From: Candidatus Cacconaster scatequi
GTDB lineage: Bacteria; Bacteroidota; Bacteroidia; Bacteroidales; UBA932
Assembly: GCA_018065305.1 (NCBI GenBank)
Contig: JAGHTO010000015.1
Location: 95,895-159,894 of the forward strand
Reading direction: 5' to 3'
Length of the DNA: 64,000 nucleotides
The notes beneath the pieces are model-generated. The model was not told the origin of the DNA. It did not search any database and saw only the letters and a program-made list of their open reading frames with translations. This document shows, in pieces, positions 52,806 to 62,471 of the stretch. Position 1 is the first letter of the stretch. Each line of letters begins with the position of its first letter. The position numbers were made by a program, and so were the translations under genes.

Positions 52806-53891
52806 ATGGCTGAGAACAAATTACTGGAGAAACTTGGGGAATTGAAGGAGAAATACAATTCCATCGGAGACCAGCTCGCTGATCCCGAAGTGATTGCGGA
52901 TATGAAGAAATACGTGCAGCTCAACAAGGATTACAAGGAACTTGAGCCCATTGTTGCTGCGGGCGACAGATATGCGAAAATGCTCGGCGACCTTGCCGGA
53001 GCCAAGGAGATACTTCTGACCGAAAAGGATGAAGATCTCCGCGAGATGGCGAAGGAGGAGGCCGCATCTATTGAAGAGGCCATCCCCGCGATGGAGGAGG
53101 AGATAAGACTGCTTCTGATTCCCGCCGACCCTCAGGATGGCAAGAACGCCATTCTGGAAATCCGTGGCGGTACCGGAGGTGATGAGGCTGCCATCTTTGC
53201 CGGAGATTTGTTCCGTATGTATGTCAAATATTTCGAACGTCGCGGATGGAAGTGCGAGGTGACCAATACGTCCGAGGGCGCGGCCGGCGGCTATAAGGAA
53301 ATTGTCTGCAAGGTCAGCGGAGAGAAAGTTTACGGCACTCTCAAATATGAGAGCGGCGTGCACCGTGTGCAGCGTGTGCCCCAGACCGAGACGCAGGGCC
53401 GCGTCCATACTTCAGCCGCGTCTGTGGTGGTCCTTCCGGAAGCCGACGAATTTGACGTGGAGATAGATATGAAGGATGTCCGCAAGGATACCTTCTGCTC
53501 TTCAGGTCCCGGCGGCCAGGGTGTCAACACGACCTATTCCGCCATCCGTCTCACCCACATTCCTTCAGGCATCGTCGTTCAGTGCCAGGACGAACGCTCA
53601 CAGCTCAAGAACCTCGACAAGGCGATGCAGGAGCTCAGAACCCGTCTGTACAATCTCGAATACGAGAAATATCTCAACGACATCACCTCCAAGAGGAAGA
53701 CTATGGTTTCCACCGGAGACCGCAGCGCCAAGATTCGCACATACAACTACCCTCAGTCCAGGGTTACGGACCATCGCATCGGTTACACGATGTACAATCT
53801 CCCAGTCTTTATGGACGGAGATATCCAGGAAGTGATTGATCAGCTCCAGATTGCCGAGAACGCCGAGCGTCTCAAGGCCGCCGGGGAATAG
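52806..53891 (+). CDS. prfA: Peptide chain release factor 1
   Basis: 361 residues. Reads UAA and UAG and triggers release of the finished protein. The GGQ motif is at 236-238 in [12 protein letters not shown]; the following Gly-Val-Asn in place of His-Val-Asn is usual in Bacteroidota RF1. The N-terminal helical domain and [14 protein letters not shown] region are typical. Monocistronic. Confidence 0.95.
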   Translation: MAENKLLEKLGELKEKYNSIGDQLADPEVIADMKKYVQLNKDYKELEPIVAAGDRYAKMLGDLAGAKEILLTEKDEDLREMAKEEAASIEEAIPAMEEEIRLLLIPADPQDGKNAILEIRGGTGGDEAAIFAGDLFRMYVKYFERRGWKCEVTNTSEGAAGGYKEIVCKVSGEKVYGTLKYESGVHRVQRVPQTETQGRVHTSAASVVVLPEADEFDVEIDMKDVRKDTFCSSGPGGQGVNTTYSAIRLTHIPSGIVVQCQDERSQLKNLDKAMQELRTRLYNLEYEKYLNDITSKRKTMVSTGDRSAKIRTYNYPQSRVTDHRIGYTMYNLPVFMDGDIQEVIDQLQIAENAERLKAAGE

Positions 53892-53956
53892 TCCATTTGA
53901 CTGCGACACCGCCGGCGCTCCGCTGAAGGCGATTTAGAGACAAGGAAGACATTGCG

Positions 53957-53972
53957 CAAAACGTACGTTTTG
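53957..53972. repeat. Perfect 16-base palindrome upstream of the alanine symporter
   Basis: CAAAACGTACGTTTTG, 36 bases upstream of the -7 box at 54009. Symmetry without a T-run suggests an operator for a dimeric regulator. Confidence 0.55.
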
Positions 53973-54008
53973 ATAAACAATTGGATTCAATCATTGAAGA
54001 TATTAAAG

Positions 54009-54016
54009 TATCTTTG
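54009..54016 (+). promoter_or_regulatory. -7 box (TAnnTTTG) for the alanine symporter
   Basis: TATCTTTG, only five bases before ATG 54022. Confidence 0.55.
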
Positions 54017-54021
54017 TCTCC

Positions 54022-55404
54022 ATGATAGATGCAATCGTCAAAGTAAGTGATTTTCTCTGGACATATGTTCTGATTGCGTTGCTGCTCGGATGCGCAGCAT
54101 ATTTTACGATTCGTACCCGTGGCGTTCAATTCAGGATGATTCCTGAAATGGTGCGCATTATGCTTGGCCGTGATGCGAGGGGAAAGGGAGGGATGAGTTC
54201 CTTCAAAGCATTCTCGGTTTCGCTTGCCAGCCGCGTCGGCACCGGCAACCTTGCCGGAGTCGCTTCCGCCATCTTCATTGGCGGGCCTGGTGCGGTATTC
54301 TGGATGTGGGTAACGGCTCTTTTGAGCGCAGCTACAGGTTTTATGGAGTCTACCCTGGCTCAGCTGTTCAAACGCCGCGACGACAAAGGTTTCTATGGCG
54401 GACCTGCATATTATATGGAAACTGGTCTCAATGCCCGCTGGATGGGGGTACTTTTTGCCGTACTTATCACCCTTACCTTTGCGGCTGCCAATCAGACAGT
54501 GCAGTGCAATACTATAACCGATTCAATCTCCTCCACCTTCGGCATCGGGAAAATATGGGTGGCAATAGGACTCGCTGTCATCTCATTCATCGTAGTTTCC
54601 GGAGGAATCAGACGCATAGCCGACGTTACGAGCTGTATGGTTCCGTTCATGGCTGTCGGATACATACTGTTGGCTTTCTGGATAATCTTCACCAATATCA
54701 ACAATGTCCCTTCGGTGTTCAGATTGATTGTTGACAGCGCCTTCGGTATCCGTCAGGCTGCTGGAGGAGCGGTAGGCGCCGCAATCATGCAGGGAGTACG
54801 GCGCGGATTGTTTTCCAATGAGGCCGGTGAAGGTTCAGCTCCGAATGCCGCGGCCATTGCCGATACCTCACATCCTGTAAAGCAGGGACTTGTCCAGGCA
54901 CTTGGAGTGTTTGTGGATACCCTGGTTATCTGCACCTGTACGGCACTGATTATTCTCCTTTCAGACGTGTGGGACTGTGGAGAAGACGGTATCATTTTGA
55001 CGACACATGCTCTCGAGAGCGAAGTCGGTACTGTCGGTCGCTACTTTATCACCATCGCCATATTCCTCTTCGCATTCAGTTCGGTAATAGCGAATTATTA
55101 TTACGGTGAAACGAATCTGCGCTTCATCGGAAAGAGAAAATGGCATATCTGGATTTTGAGACTGGCCACTCCTTCCCTCGCTTTTGCCGGCTCAATGATT
55201 GAGCTCCGCCAGGCCTGGGGCTTGGTCGATTTTACGATGGCTCTGCTGACAATCTGTAACTTGACAGCTCTTGTTTTACTGAGCCCCAGGGTGTTTCATC
55301 TCCTCAAGGATTACCGCAGCCAGAAGAAGTCCGGCATAACGGAGCCTAAATTCAAAAAAGATATCTTCCCCGACCTCAAGGACAAACTCGAAGGGTGGGA
55401 ATGA
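54022..55404 (+). CDS. Alanine/glycine:sodium symporter (AGCS family)
   Basis: 460 residues, about eleven membrane segments. AGCS signatures: SRVGTGNLAGVASAIFIGGPG, ANQTVQCNTI, and RRGLFSNEAGEGSAPNAAA. Takes up alanine or glycine with sodium. Start at 54022 leaves almost no leader after the -7 box. A perfect palindrome upstream suggests a dedicated regulator. Confidence 0.94.
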   Translation: MIDAIVKVSDFLWTYVLIALLLGCAAYFTIRTRGVQFRMIPEMVRIMLGRDARGKGGMSSFKAFSVSLASRVGTGNLAGVASAIFIGGPGAVFWMWVTALLSAATGFMESTLAQLFKRRDDKGFYGGPAYYMETGLNARWMGVLFAVLITLTFAAANQTVQCNTITDSISSTFGIGKIWVAIGLAVISFIVVSGGIRRIADVTSCMVPFMAVGYILLAFWIIFTNINNVPSVFRLIVDSAFGIRQAAGGAVGAAIMQGVRRGLFSNEAGEGSAPNAAAIADTSHPVKQGLVQALGVFVDTLVICTCTALIILLSDVWDCGEDGIILTTHALESEVGTVGRYFITIAIFLFAFSSVIANYYYGETNLRFIGKRKWHIWILRLATPSLAFAGSMIELRQAWGLVDFTMALLTICNLTALVLLSPRVFHLLKDYRSQKKSGITEPKFKKDIFPDLKDKLEGWE

Positions 55405-55514
55405 TCTCCCGCCGCCGATGCTCGCCGCTTCTTTCCGCTACAACCGTGAGCTTAGGCTGATTGCCGCAGGAAACGAACAAGAAAATTAAAACACGATTTG
55501 CAAATATACTCGTT

Positions 55515-55546
55515 TTTGCCGGATTGGGAATGTTTTGTTACATTTG
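55515..55546 (+). promoter_or_regulatory. Promoter (TTTG-N20-TACATTTG) for the DUF2961 gene
   Basis: TTTG at 55515-55518, 20-base spacer, TACATTTG at 55539-55546; ATG follows 24 bases later. Confidence 0.65.
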
Positions 55547-55570
55547 GAACTTGAGAAGCTGCATCTGATT

Positions 55571-56557
55571 ATGAAAAGACTTGTATTGCTGATGGCTACA
55601 ATTGCCCTATGGTCCTGCAGCGGAAACACCGACTTCGGGAGGACATTCACCAACGTCAACAAATGCATGGCCCCTTTCGGTGATGACGGCAAGGCTGTCA
55701 TCTTCAGCGCTGAAGGCGAGGGCCGGATTGAAAATATCTACCTGTGCGGAGATTTTGACAACTGGCATCATCCGGGCCAGTGTCTTATGAACGTATATTG
55801 TGACGGTATTCTCTGTGTCAGCGGCAAGATTTACGAATTGGCCTGCCTCAATATGGATTATGTCGATGAGAAGGAGTATGAGAAGGTATTCCTTGAGACG
55901 CCTCTTTTCTCGAAATTCGGCGCCCATAACAGCATAAGCCTCGATTTCAAGATTCCGTACTACAAGTCCTGCAAGGTCGAACTGGTCCAGCCTGAACCCG
56001 GCGTCAGGGACCAGATCTGGACAACTGTCCGCGCCAATACCAAGCCCGACATCGTATGGAACGGAGAGAAACTTCCGAAAGGTACCTTGTTCAAAGGTAT
56101 CCGCACAGCAGACCGCAAGGTGTCTTCCGGCGATCAATACACGCTGATGGAGACGGACCGGAAATCAATGGTCGTGGGTTTGAACCTTTTCCTCAATTCG
56201 GAGACGGAATGCTCGATGGAGGCCTGCATCAGGGCGTTCAACACACAGACGGATGAGGTTGAATATCTAAGCAGCGGCCTTGAGGACTTTTTCCTCGGTA
56301 CATATTATTTCGACTCCGGACAGTTCCTTGGATACAAATGCGGCCAGACCTGGCTCAAGAGGGAAGAGGGTACCGTGCAACTCAGCGCCTACAGGCAGTT
56401 CCCCGACAATCCGCTCTGCTTCAACCATCCTGTGAAAATCACCGTCCGCAATGGTGAGCAGAATGCCATAGACTCAGGGAGCGAGATGACTGACAATATC
56501 TATCTTGAGCGTGGCAATGCCGTAATAGGCGCCATCTGTTACTACTATGAGTGGTAG
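55571..56557 (+). CDS. DUF2961 (GH172-like) lipoprotein
   Basis: 328 residues. Lipoprotein signal with Cys16 (ATIALWSC). The DUF2961 double jelly-roll region includes GLEDFFLGTYYFDSG, matching the acidic 'G.EDYF' motif of this family; DUF2961 enzymes include GH172 difructose-anhydride/D-arabinofuranan hydrolases. Residue-level catalysis cannot be confirmed. Start at 55571 gives the signal; the frame reaches 55535 but that overlaps the promoter. Likely carbohydrate-active with its neighbours. Confidence 0.8.
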   Translation: MKRLVLLMATIALWSCSGNTDFGRTFTNVNKCMAPFGDDGKAVIFSAEGEGRIENIYLCGDFDNWHHPGQCLMNVYCDGILCVSGKIYELACLNMDYVDEKEYEKVFLETPLFSKFGAHNSISLDFKIPYYKSCKVELVQPEPGVRDQIWTTVRANTKPDIVWNGEKLPKGTLFKGIRTADRKVSSGDQYTLMETDRKSMVVGLNLFLNSETECSMEACIRAFNTQTDEVEYLSSGLEDFFLGTYYFDSGQFLGYKCGQTWLKREEGTVQLSAYRQFPDNPLCFNHPVKITVRNGEQNAIDSGSEMTDNIYLERGNAVIGAICYYYEW

Positions 56558-56575
56558 AACGGTGTCACACCGGAA

Positions 56576-58468
56576 TCAAAAACCGCCGTTGGAGACCACT
56601 ATCGTGGAGTGGATATCCAGTCTTGGGATTTTCACCTCGGCGTAGCCGTCATTCCATCTGAAATCCAGATTCTTTCCGTCGGGCTGCTGGCGGATGGCGT
56701 CGGGACGCCTGTCAAGCCGGATTCTGAGCACAATGTCGAGTACCGGGGGAATGAAATCCTCGGTGAGTGATTTCTCATCGTAATGGTTTCCGTTGCAATT
56801 GACAAGCTGTATCATCAATTGCCCGTCCTTTTCAAAATCAACCACTTCCAGGAGTCCGACTGCCGAGACAAGACGTATTTCGGGTTCATAGAGACTCAGC
56901 AGGAAGTCGGAAAGGCTCTTCCGGTCCTCGAACTTCCTCTTTTCCATATATGAGGCTGACCTTTCCCAGGGATATACCGCCAGTTTGCCCTTGCCCTTGT
57001 CATATAGGGCGGGTTGTTCAACCTCTTCAAATCCGTACATCCTGCACGTTTCGGGGCCTGTAAGAAGCAGGGCACCGCCCGCCTCGGCATAGGCGGTCAA
57101 ATCATTCCAGGTTTTCTCCTGCAACTTCTGAAACAGATCCGGAACAATGATGACCGGGTATCCGGAAGCATCTCCGCTTTCAAGTTCCCGTTCGGATATG
57201 AGAGATACGGAATGCCCGGCATCGCAGAGGATGGAAACGAGCCCCATAAGTCTTTGATAGCCGGCGCGGGTATATAAGCCGTTGTTCCCATCTCTTGACC
57301 ACTGGCCCTGTTCCGCCAGCCTCTGGGCGGTCTCCATAAGCACGGCCACCTGCTTCCTGGGTTTTCCGCCGAAGGTCCATTCCTTCCGGGCGTGAAAGAA
57401 TTCTGCGGTAGGGGAGAGATATCGAAGCACTTTCATATTGGGAGCGCCGTTGGCGTCCTGACATACATAAAACTGGAAGCCGCCTCCGAGAGAGATGATG
57501 GATGCCCCTTCCTGCATCAGCTGCACCGGCGTCTTGGTCACCTGACCTCCGGGAACATTCCTGAAGGACCAGGCCATCATATCCCACGGCTTGCCCTGCA
57601 TCACGGCCGAGCGCCCTGAGTAGCGGCCCCACATAATGGAATTCCGCCAGTCGAGGTCACCGGAGATGCAGTCGTTGTCAGCCGTTACGGGCCCTGCCAT
57701 ATGTTCGGTATAAGCCCAATTGGAAATAACCTTGAAATCAGGATACTGCGCGTGCACGGCATCGGTATAACGCTTCAAATAGTCACGGTACAATTTGCGG
57801 CAGTAGTCTGCATACTCCATATAATATGCTGAATCGGCATTTGCTGGCAGGGCACCGTTGAGCTTTATGCCGGTTTCCTTTTCGAAGGCGGCCACTGTCA
57901 CGGGATCGAAATCCATCTGTGCGCCCCAGCAGTCCCCGTCAACCCATATTCCATCGAGACCATACCGGCCGGCCAGCTCAAGAATCTGAGGTATCAGTTT
58001 GTCGTCGACATATCTGCCGTTGGTTCTGGTATAAACGTCGGAAGGAGTTCCGTCGACCCCTTTCACCGCCTCTTCGGGATGCTTGCTGCAGTAGATGGCG
58101 TCATATACTCCGGAATGGTGGGCATAGAGCTGCACCCCGTTCTCCCGGGTAACCCTGCGCCAGGTCTCCATAGGATTCCCGACTATGCCGGGTACCTCGT
58201 CGCCATATTCCGTGGGGTATGATGACCAACCGGGATGACCCTTGCTGTCAACCTGTATGAAATCGGGCCTGTACAAAGTGCAGATTTCATTTATGTCACT
58301 CTCGGAAAGAGTCGAGCCGATGGCCGGACATCTTTCGGGAGAAGCGTGGAAATCGAAGTGAAGGCCGAAATATCTGCCCTGTGCGGAAGCGTCGAACGGG
58401 CTGGCGCCTGAAATCAGGGCTATGGCCGCCACCAACGCAAATTTTTTGAAAGTTAATGTCGTTTTCAT
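56576..58468 (-). CDS. Putative exported glycoside hydrolase (TIM barrel)
   Basis: 630 residues with a signal peptide ending near DASAQG. A TIM-barrel pattern is visible: YRPDFIQVDSKGHPG, GLDGIWVDGDCWG with two acidic residues, and VISNWAYTEHM; the second half has a Rossmann-like AYAEAGGALLLTGPE segment like the trimerisation domain of GH42-type enzymes. This arrangement also occurs in fucosidase-like families GH29/GH151. I do not assign a substrate. Starts at 58468 (signal peptide); the frame continues to 58504 across the promoter. Confidence 0.65.
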   Translation of the reverse strand: MKTTLTFKKFALVAAIALISGASPFDASAQGRYFGLHFDFHASPERCPAIGSTLSESDINEICTLYRPDFIQVDSKGHPGWSSYPTEYGDEVPGIVGNPMETWRRVTRENGVQLYAHHSGVYDAIYCSKHPEEAVKGVDGTPSDVYTRTNGRYVDDKLIPQILELAGRYGLDGIWVDGDCWGAQMDFDPVTVAAFEKETGIKLNGALPANADSAYYMEYADYCRKLYRDYLKRYTDAVHAQYPDFKVISNWAYTEHMAGPVTADNDCISGDLDWRNSIMWGRYSGRSAVMQGKPWDMMAWSFRNVPGGQVTKTPVQLMQEGASIISLGGGFQFYVCQDANGAPNMKVLRYLSPTAEFFHARKEWTFGGKPRKQVAVLMETAQRLAEQGQWSRDGNNGLYTRAGYQRLMGLVSILCDAGHSVSLISERELESGDASGYPVIIVPDLFQKLQEKTWNDLTAYAEAGGALLLTGPETCRMYGFEEVEQPALYDKGKGKLAVYPWERSASYMEKRKFEDRKSLSDFLLSLYEPEIRLVSAVGLLEVVDFEKDGQLMIQLVNCNGNHYDEKSLTEDFIPPVLDIVLRIRLDRRPDAIRQQPDGKNLDFRWNDGYAEVKIPRLDIHSTIVVSNGGF

Positions 58469-58474
58469 ATTACA

Positions 58475-58506
58475 CAAATTTATTAAATTTGAAGTAATAA
58501 GCAAAA
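58475..58506 (-). promoter_or_regulatory. Promoter (TTTTG-N19-TAAATTTG) for the putative glycoside hydrolase
   Basis: Minus strand: TTTTG at 58506-58502, 19-base spacer, TAAATTTG at 58482-58475; six bases to ATG 58468. Confidence 0.65.
58484..58491 (+). promoter_or_regulatory. -7 box (TAnnTTTG) for the aldose epimerase gene
   Basis: TAAATTTG, 27 bases before ATG 58519; together with the opposing box it forms the palindrome 58475-58491. Confidence 0.55.
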
Positions 58507-58518
58507 CAGGAACGGACT

Positions 58519-59403
58519 ATGAAAATCAGCAATGGTACAATCGAGGTCGAGGCCTCGGCACACGGAGCCGAACTTCTCAGCATACGCAAAGGCGGAAAGG
58601 AATATGTATGGCAGGGTGATCCCAGGTTCTGGGGCCGTCACGCTCCGGTACTCTTTCCCATAGTGGGGAAGGTCTGGAATGATGAATACAGAGTGTCAGG
58701 GCAGACCTTCCATCTCACCCAGCACGGATTTGCCCGCGATATGGACTTCGAGAGCATCCCTCAGGATGCGGGGGAAAAGATGGCTTTCTCATTGAAATCC
58801 GACGGACATACCCGCAGCCTCTATCCATATGACTTTCAGCTCAAAGTGGAATTTGAACTTGATGCGAATACCGTGACAAAGAGGGATATCGTGAAGAATA
58901 CGGGGGACGTCCCTATGTACTATATGATTGGCAACCACCCCGCATTCCTGTATAGGGATTTCGACCCTGCCGACAAGATTCACGGCTATGCCTGCTACTA
59001 CAACGGCAAGCAGCTGCTCAGGGATTTTATGCTTTCCCCTCTTACGGAGCACGGTGCCCTGAAGCGCGGGAAGACCATCTTCAACGTGCCGTCCGGCGTT
59101 CAGGAGCTCAAGGCGGATACCTTTGACGGCGACGCGCTTGTATTCGAGAACTCGCAGATAGATATGGTGGTTCTGTTGGACAAGGAGCAGAATCCCTATC
59201 TGGCCGTCTCATTCCCCACTGCACAGACGCTTGGAATCTGGTCATCCAAGGGCAAGAACGCCCCTTTCGTGTGCATAGAACCGTGGAACGGCCTGACCGA
59301 TCCCGAGGGCTTCGAGGGAGATATTGCCGAGCGGACCTGGATACAGCGTCTCGAACCCGGGGCAGAGGCGGTTTTTGAATATACCGTCACTGTCCTGGAT
59401 TAA
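58519..59403 (+). CDS. Aldose 1-epimerase family protein (LacX-like)
   Basis: 294 residues, galactose-mutarotase-like beta sandwich. Seen: GAELLSIRKGGKEYVWQ at the N-terminus, HAPVLFPIVG, TQHGFARD (active-site His region), GNHPAFLY (second His) and CIEPWNGLTD with the catalytic Glu. The family converts alpha and beta anomers of sugars; LacX-type members lack a defined substrate. Divergent from the putative glycoside hydrolase with shared palindromic -7 boxes. Confidence 0.88.
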   Translation: MKISNGTIEVEASAHGAELLSIRKGGKEYVWQGDPRFWGRHAPVLFPIVGKVWNDEYRVSGQTFHLTQHGFARDMDFESIPQDAGEKMAFSLKSDGHTRSLYPYDFQLKVEFELDANTVTKRDIVKNTGDVPMYYMIGNHPAFLYRDFDPADKIHGYACYYNGKQLLRDFMLSPLTEHGALKRGKTIFNVPSGVQELKADTFDGDALVFENSQIDMVVLLDKEQNPYLAVSFPTAQTLGIWSSKGKNAPFVCIEPWNGLTDPEGFEGDIAERTWIQRLEPGAEAVFEYTVTVLD

Positions 59404-59418
59404 TTTGTGATAATATTA

Positions 59419-59426
59419 TATCTTTG
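59419..59426 (+). promoter_or_regulatory. -7 box (TAnnTTTG) for the DUF4954 gene
   Basis: TATCTTTG, 27 bases before ATG 59454. Confidence 0.55.
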
Positions 59427-59453
59427 TACTGTTTCAAAATATTGTTCGTAAAA

Positions 59454-61439
59454 ATGAAACGGTATATGGATCTTACCGGGCAGCAAATCGCTGCTCTTGA
59501 GTCGCAATCGTGCACTTGCGACGATTGGACACAAGTCAAGGTGTCCAAGGATTTCAATCCGAAATATGTCAGGAACGTAAAATTCTCCGGTGAAATCAGG
59601 ATTGGCTCCTTCAATAGGAGATTCACTCTCGCCGGAGGAATATGTAAACATAGCGGCATCTATCACGCGACTTTACACAATGTAATCGTAGGTGATGACT
59701 GTATGATTGAGCACATACGCAATTACATAGCCAATTACATAATAGGAGACGGAACCTACATAGAAAACGTCACGGATCTCATCACATACGGTGAGTCGTC
59801 ATTCGGCAACGGAACCCGTGTATGTGTTCTTAACGAAACTGGAGGCCGTGAAGTTTATATCCATGACAATCTCTCTGCACACGAAGCTTACATCGCCTGC
59901 CTGTATCGCCACAAGCCTGCTCTTACGGAGGGAATCAGAGCAATGGTCGGGAAATATGCTGCATCGGTTACAGGGACATACGGAGTTATTGGACAAAACG
60001 TCGAGATAATGGATGCAATGCATATAGTCAATGTCCGTATCGGCGACAATGCCAAAATAAAAGGCGCATCGCGATTGAGGAACGGAAGCATACTCTCCAA
60101 CAGCCGGGCGAATGTTTTCATAGGAATGAACGTGATAGCCGACGATTTCATCATCGCTTCAGCGAGCAGCATTGAAGACGGAGTGATGCTGACACGCTGT
60201 TTCGTTGGTCAGGGCTGCCTGCTCGGCCATGGCTACAGCGCATCGGACAGCCTTTTCTTCAGTAATTGCCAGGGGGAGAATGGTGAGGCCTGCGCACTGT
60301 TTGCAGGTCCGTATACAGTTACTCACCATAAATCGACCCTGCTGATTGCCGGTATGTTCTCTTTTATGAATGCCGGGTCCGGTTCCAATCAGAGCAACCA
60401 TATGTACAAACTCGGCCCGATTCATCAAGGAATTATGGATAGGGGAGCGCGTACGGCATCCAATTCATACATTCTTTGGCCGGCGAAGATTGGTGCTTTT
60501 TCACTTGTGATGGGAAGACATACCAATAATCTCGACACCACCGATCTGCCATTTTCATATCTGATTGAGCAACAGGGAACAACATATATTGTCCCAGGCG
60601 TAAATCTCAAATCGGTCGGGACAATACGAGACGTCAAGAAATGGCCGGAAAGAGATAGAAGGACCGGCTCCGGATTGCTGGATTCCATCAATTTCAATCT
60701 TCTCAGCCCTTATACTTTGCAGAAGATGATCAAAGGTCTGGCAATTCTTCGTGGACTTGCGGACTCTTCCGGCAACAGAGCCGATCACTATTGCTACAAA
60801 AAAGCTATTATCCGGAATGCCTCCCTGTTCAAGGGTATGGATTATTACAAGGCAGCCATAACGAAATTTCTCGGGAACTCACTCATTTCCAGGATCGAAA
60901 ATGCTGACGTTTCCTCGGATCTTAATCTCAGGAAAGCCCTTCGTCAGACCAGAGAAGAGGGATCGGAGGACTGGGTTGACATATCGGGACTTATTGCACC
61001 GGCCAGTGTCATCGAGGCGGTTTGCGCAGACATAGTCGATGCCAGGATTAATGACATAAAGATGCTGCCCTCCACTTTCGCCGCCATCCATGCCGAATAC
61101 TATGAATATGAATGGACCTGGGCGAGGACGCAAATGGATTCTTTTTTCGATGTGGACATTGACACTATTACCCGGGAACAGGCTGCCGGAATTGTCCGCA
61201 AGTGGAAAAGCGCTGTGCTGATGCTGGATAAACTTGTGTACGAAGATGCCAAAAAGGAATTCTCTCTCAGCAGTATGACGAGTTTTGGTGCAGACGGAGA
61301 CAAGTCGAGGCGTGACGAAGATTTCGCGGCTGTCCGTGGCGGTGACTTTGAACAGAACCCTTTCGTGATGGAGATTCAGGACCACATTAGCCGGAAGATA
61401 GCCCTCGGCACCCGTATCTTGGAAAAGCTTTGTTCCTGA
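59454..61439 (+). CDS. DUF4954 protein, left-handed beta-helix type
   Basis: 661 residues, no signal peptide. Residues 60-260 contain hexapeptide-like repeats (IVGDDCMIEHI, IIGDGTYIENV, RIGDNAKIKGA, VIADDFIIASAS) of a left-handed beta helix, as in sugar-nucleotide acyltransferases. Later GSGSNQSNHMYKLGPIH and VMGRHTNNLD are DUF4954 features; the last ~200 residues are helical. The function is unknown; a transferase acting on nucleotide sugars is a guess. ATG 59454 chosen after the promoter. Confidence 0.85.
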   Translation: MKRYMDLTGQQIAALESQSCTCDDWTQVKVSKDFNPKYVRNVKFSGEIRIGSFNRRFTLAGGICKHSGIYHATLHNVIVGDDCMIEHIRNYIANYIIGDGTYIENVTDLITYGESSFGNGTRVCVLNETGGREVYIHDNLSAHEAYIACLYRHKPALTEGIRAMVGKYAASVTGTYGVIGQNVEIMDAMHIVNVRIGDNAKIKGASRLRNGSILSNSRANVFIGMNVIADDFIIASASSIEDGVMLTRCFVGQGCLLGHGYSASDSLFFSNCQGENGEACALFAGPYTVTHHKSTLLIAGMFSFMNAGSGSNQSNHMYKLGPIHQGIMDRGARTASNSYILWPAKIGAFSLVMGRHTNNLDTTDLPFSYLIEQQGTTYIVPGVNLKSVGTIRDVKKWPERDRRTGSGLLDSINFNLLSPYTLQKMIKGLAILRGLADSSGNRADHYCYKKAIIRNASLFKGMDYYKAAITKFLGNSLISRIENADVSSDLNLRKALRQTREEGSEDWVDISGLIAPASVIEAVCADIVDARINDIKMLPSTFAAIHAEYYEYEWTWARTQMDSFFDVDIDTITREQAAGIVRKWKSAVLMLDKLVYEDAKKEFSLSSMTSFGADGDKSRRDEDFAAVRGGDFEQNPFVMEIQDHISRKIALGTRILEKLCS

Positions 61440-61494
61440 TGACAGGGGAGCCCATTGCCCTACACGATGAATAGATGCGGCTAATTTCTTGCGA

Positions 61495-62388
61495 TTATTC
61501 GAAGCATTGATCCATTGCGCGGCCTACCCAAACTTGAGGCTGCTTGAGATTGAAGAGGCCTGCTATTGTCGCAGCCACGTCATATTGCATCATGCTTTCG
61601 GCGAATTCACCTCCTCGCCTGATGCCCTTCCCGGCGATGATGAACGGAGTCTCATATTCAGCGGGGGTGATTCCTCCGTGTCCGGTGCCGATTCCACCAT
61701 GGTCGGAAGTGATGATGACGGTGGTGCTTTCAGCGATTCCTGCCTCAGCTATGGCGGTGAGGATGCGTGCTATCTCGCCGTCAAGGAACTCCATCTCCTT
61801 GTGGTAACTCTTTGAACCCCAGCCTGTGGCGTGACCTTCGTGGTCGGGATGGTCGTATGATATTGTTAAGAGGGTCGGTTTTTCATTCTTTATGAATCTG
61901 ATGGCCTTGTCGGTGATGTCGGTGGGGAGTCCGTTTGCCTGCTCGAAATAATCGCATGCAAGAGAATCCACAAGGTGATGGATGGTATCCCATTCATAAA
62001 CGGCACCGACCTTGCTGCCCTTCATCTGGCTCTTCACGAGATAATGTATGGTGGGGAAGATGCCGTGTTCGTTCACAACTCGGGAGGGGAGTTCGGGAAC
62101 CTGTGAATACCATTCTGTGTAGCCAGTGAGTTCGGTGCCTGCACCCATGAACATCGAAGCCCAGTTGATGGCGCTTGAAGTCTTGAATACGCTGCGTTTT
62201 GCGAGAGTCCAGCAGCCTTCGTCCATAAGTTTGCTGACTGTAGGCATCTCTTCGCGGACAAAGTCTGCAGAAGACATGCCGTCAAGGCCGATGAGGATTA
62301 CGTGTTCTGTTTTGGGAGAGTTTTTTTCACAGGAGACTGCGAGGAGTATCAATGCTGATGCAAGAATGATTCTGGCTGTTGATTTCAT
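61495..62388 (-). CDS. Alkaline phosphatase superfamily phosphodiesterase, lipoprotein
   Basis: 297 residues, lipoprotein signal with Cys20 (LILLAVSC). Nucleotide pyrophosphatase/phosphodiesterase type: LIGLDGMSSADF with the metal Asp and the neighbouring Ser as nucleophile candidate, YDHPDHEGHATGW, and TSDHGGIGTGHGG (metal His/Asp). Acts on a phosphodiester or phosphonate outside the cytoplasm. Start 62388 gives the signal; the frame extends to 62442 through the promoter (TATTTTTG, 62417-62424). Confidence 0.88.
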   Translation of the reverse strand: MKSTARIILASALILLAVSCEKNSPKTEHVILIGLDGMSSADFVREEMPTVSKLMDEGCWTLAKRSVFKTSSAINWASMFMGAGTELTGYTEWYSQVPELPSRVVNEHGIFPTIHYLVKSQMKGSKVGAVYEWDTIHHLVDSLACDYFEQANGLPTDITDKAIRFIKNEKPTLLTISYDHPDHEGHATGWGSKSYHKEMEFLDGEIARILTAIAEAGIAESTTVIITSDHGGIGTGHGGITPAEYETPFIIAGKGIRRGGEFAESMMQYDVAATIAGLFNLKQPQVWVGRAMDQCFE

Positions 62389-62416
62389 ATTCAGGCTGAT
62401 TTTTAAATTCAGAATA

Positions 62417-62424
62417 CAAAAATA
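62417..62424 (-). promoter_or_regulatory. -7 box (TAnnTTTG) for the phosphodiesterase
   Basis: TATTTTTG on the minus strand, 28 bases before ATG 62388. Confidence 0.55.
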
Positions 62425-62443
62425 GTACTTTATTTTATCCATT

Positions 62444-62470
62444 GACCCTCCCGATTCGGCCGGGAGGGTC
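62444..62470 (-). terminator. Terminator-like hairpin after the metallophosphoesterase
   Basis: Perfect 10-base stem GACCCTCCCG / CGGGAGGGTC with a 7-base loop, starting two bases after the stop of the upstream minus-strand gene. No strong T-run follows. Confidence 0.65.
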
Positions 62471-62471
62471 G

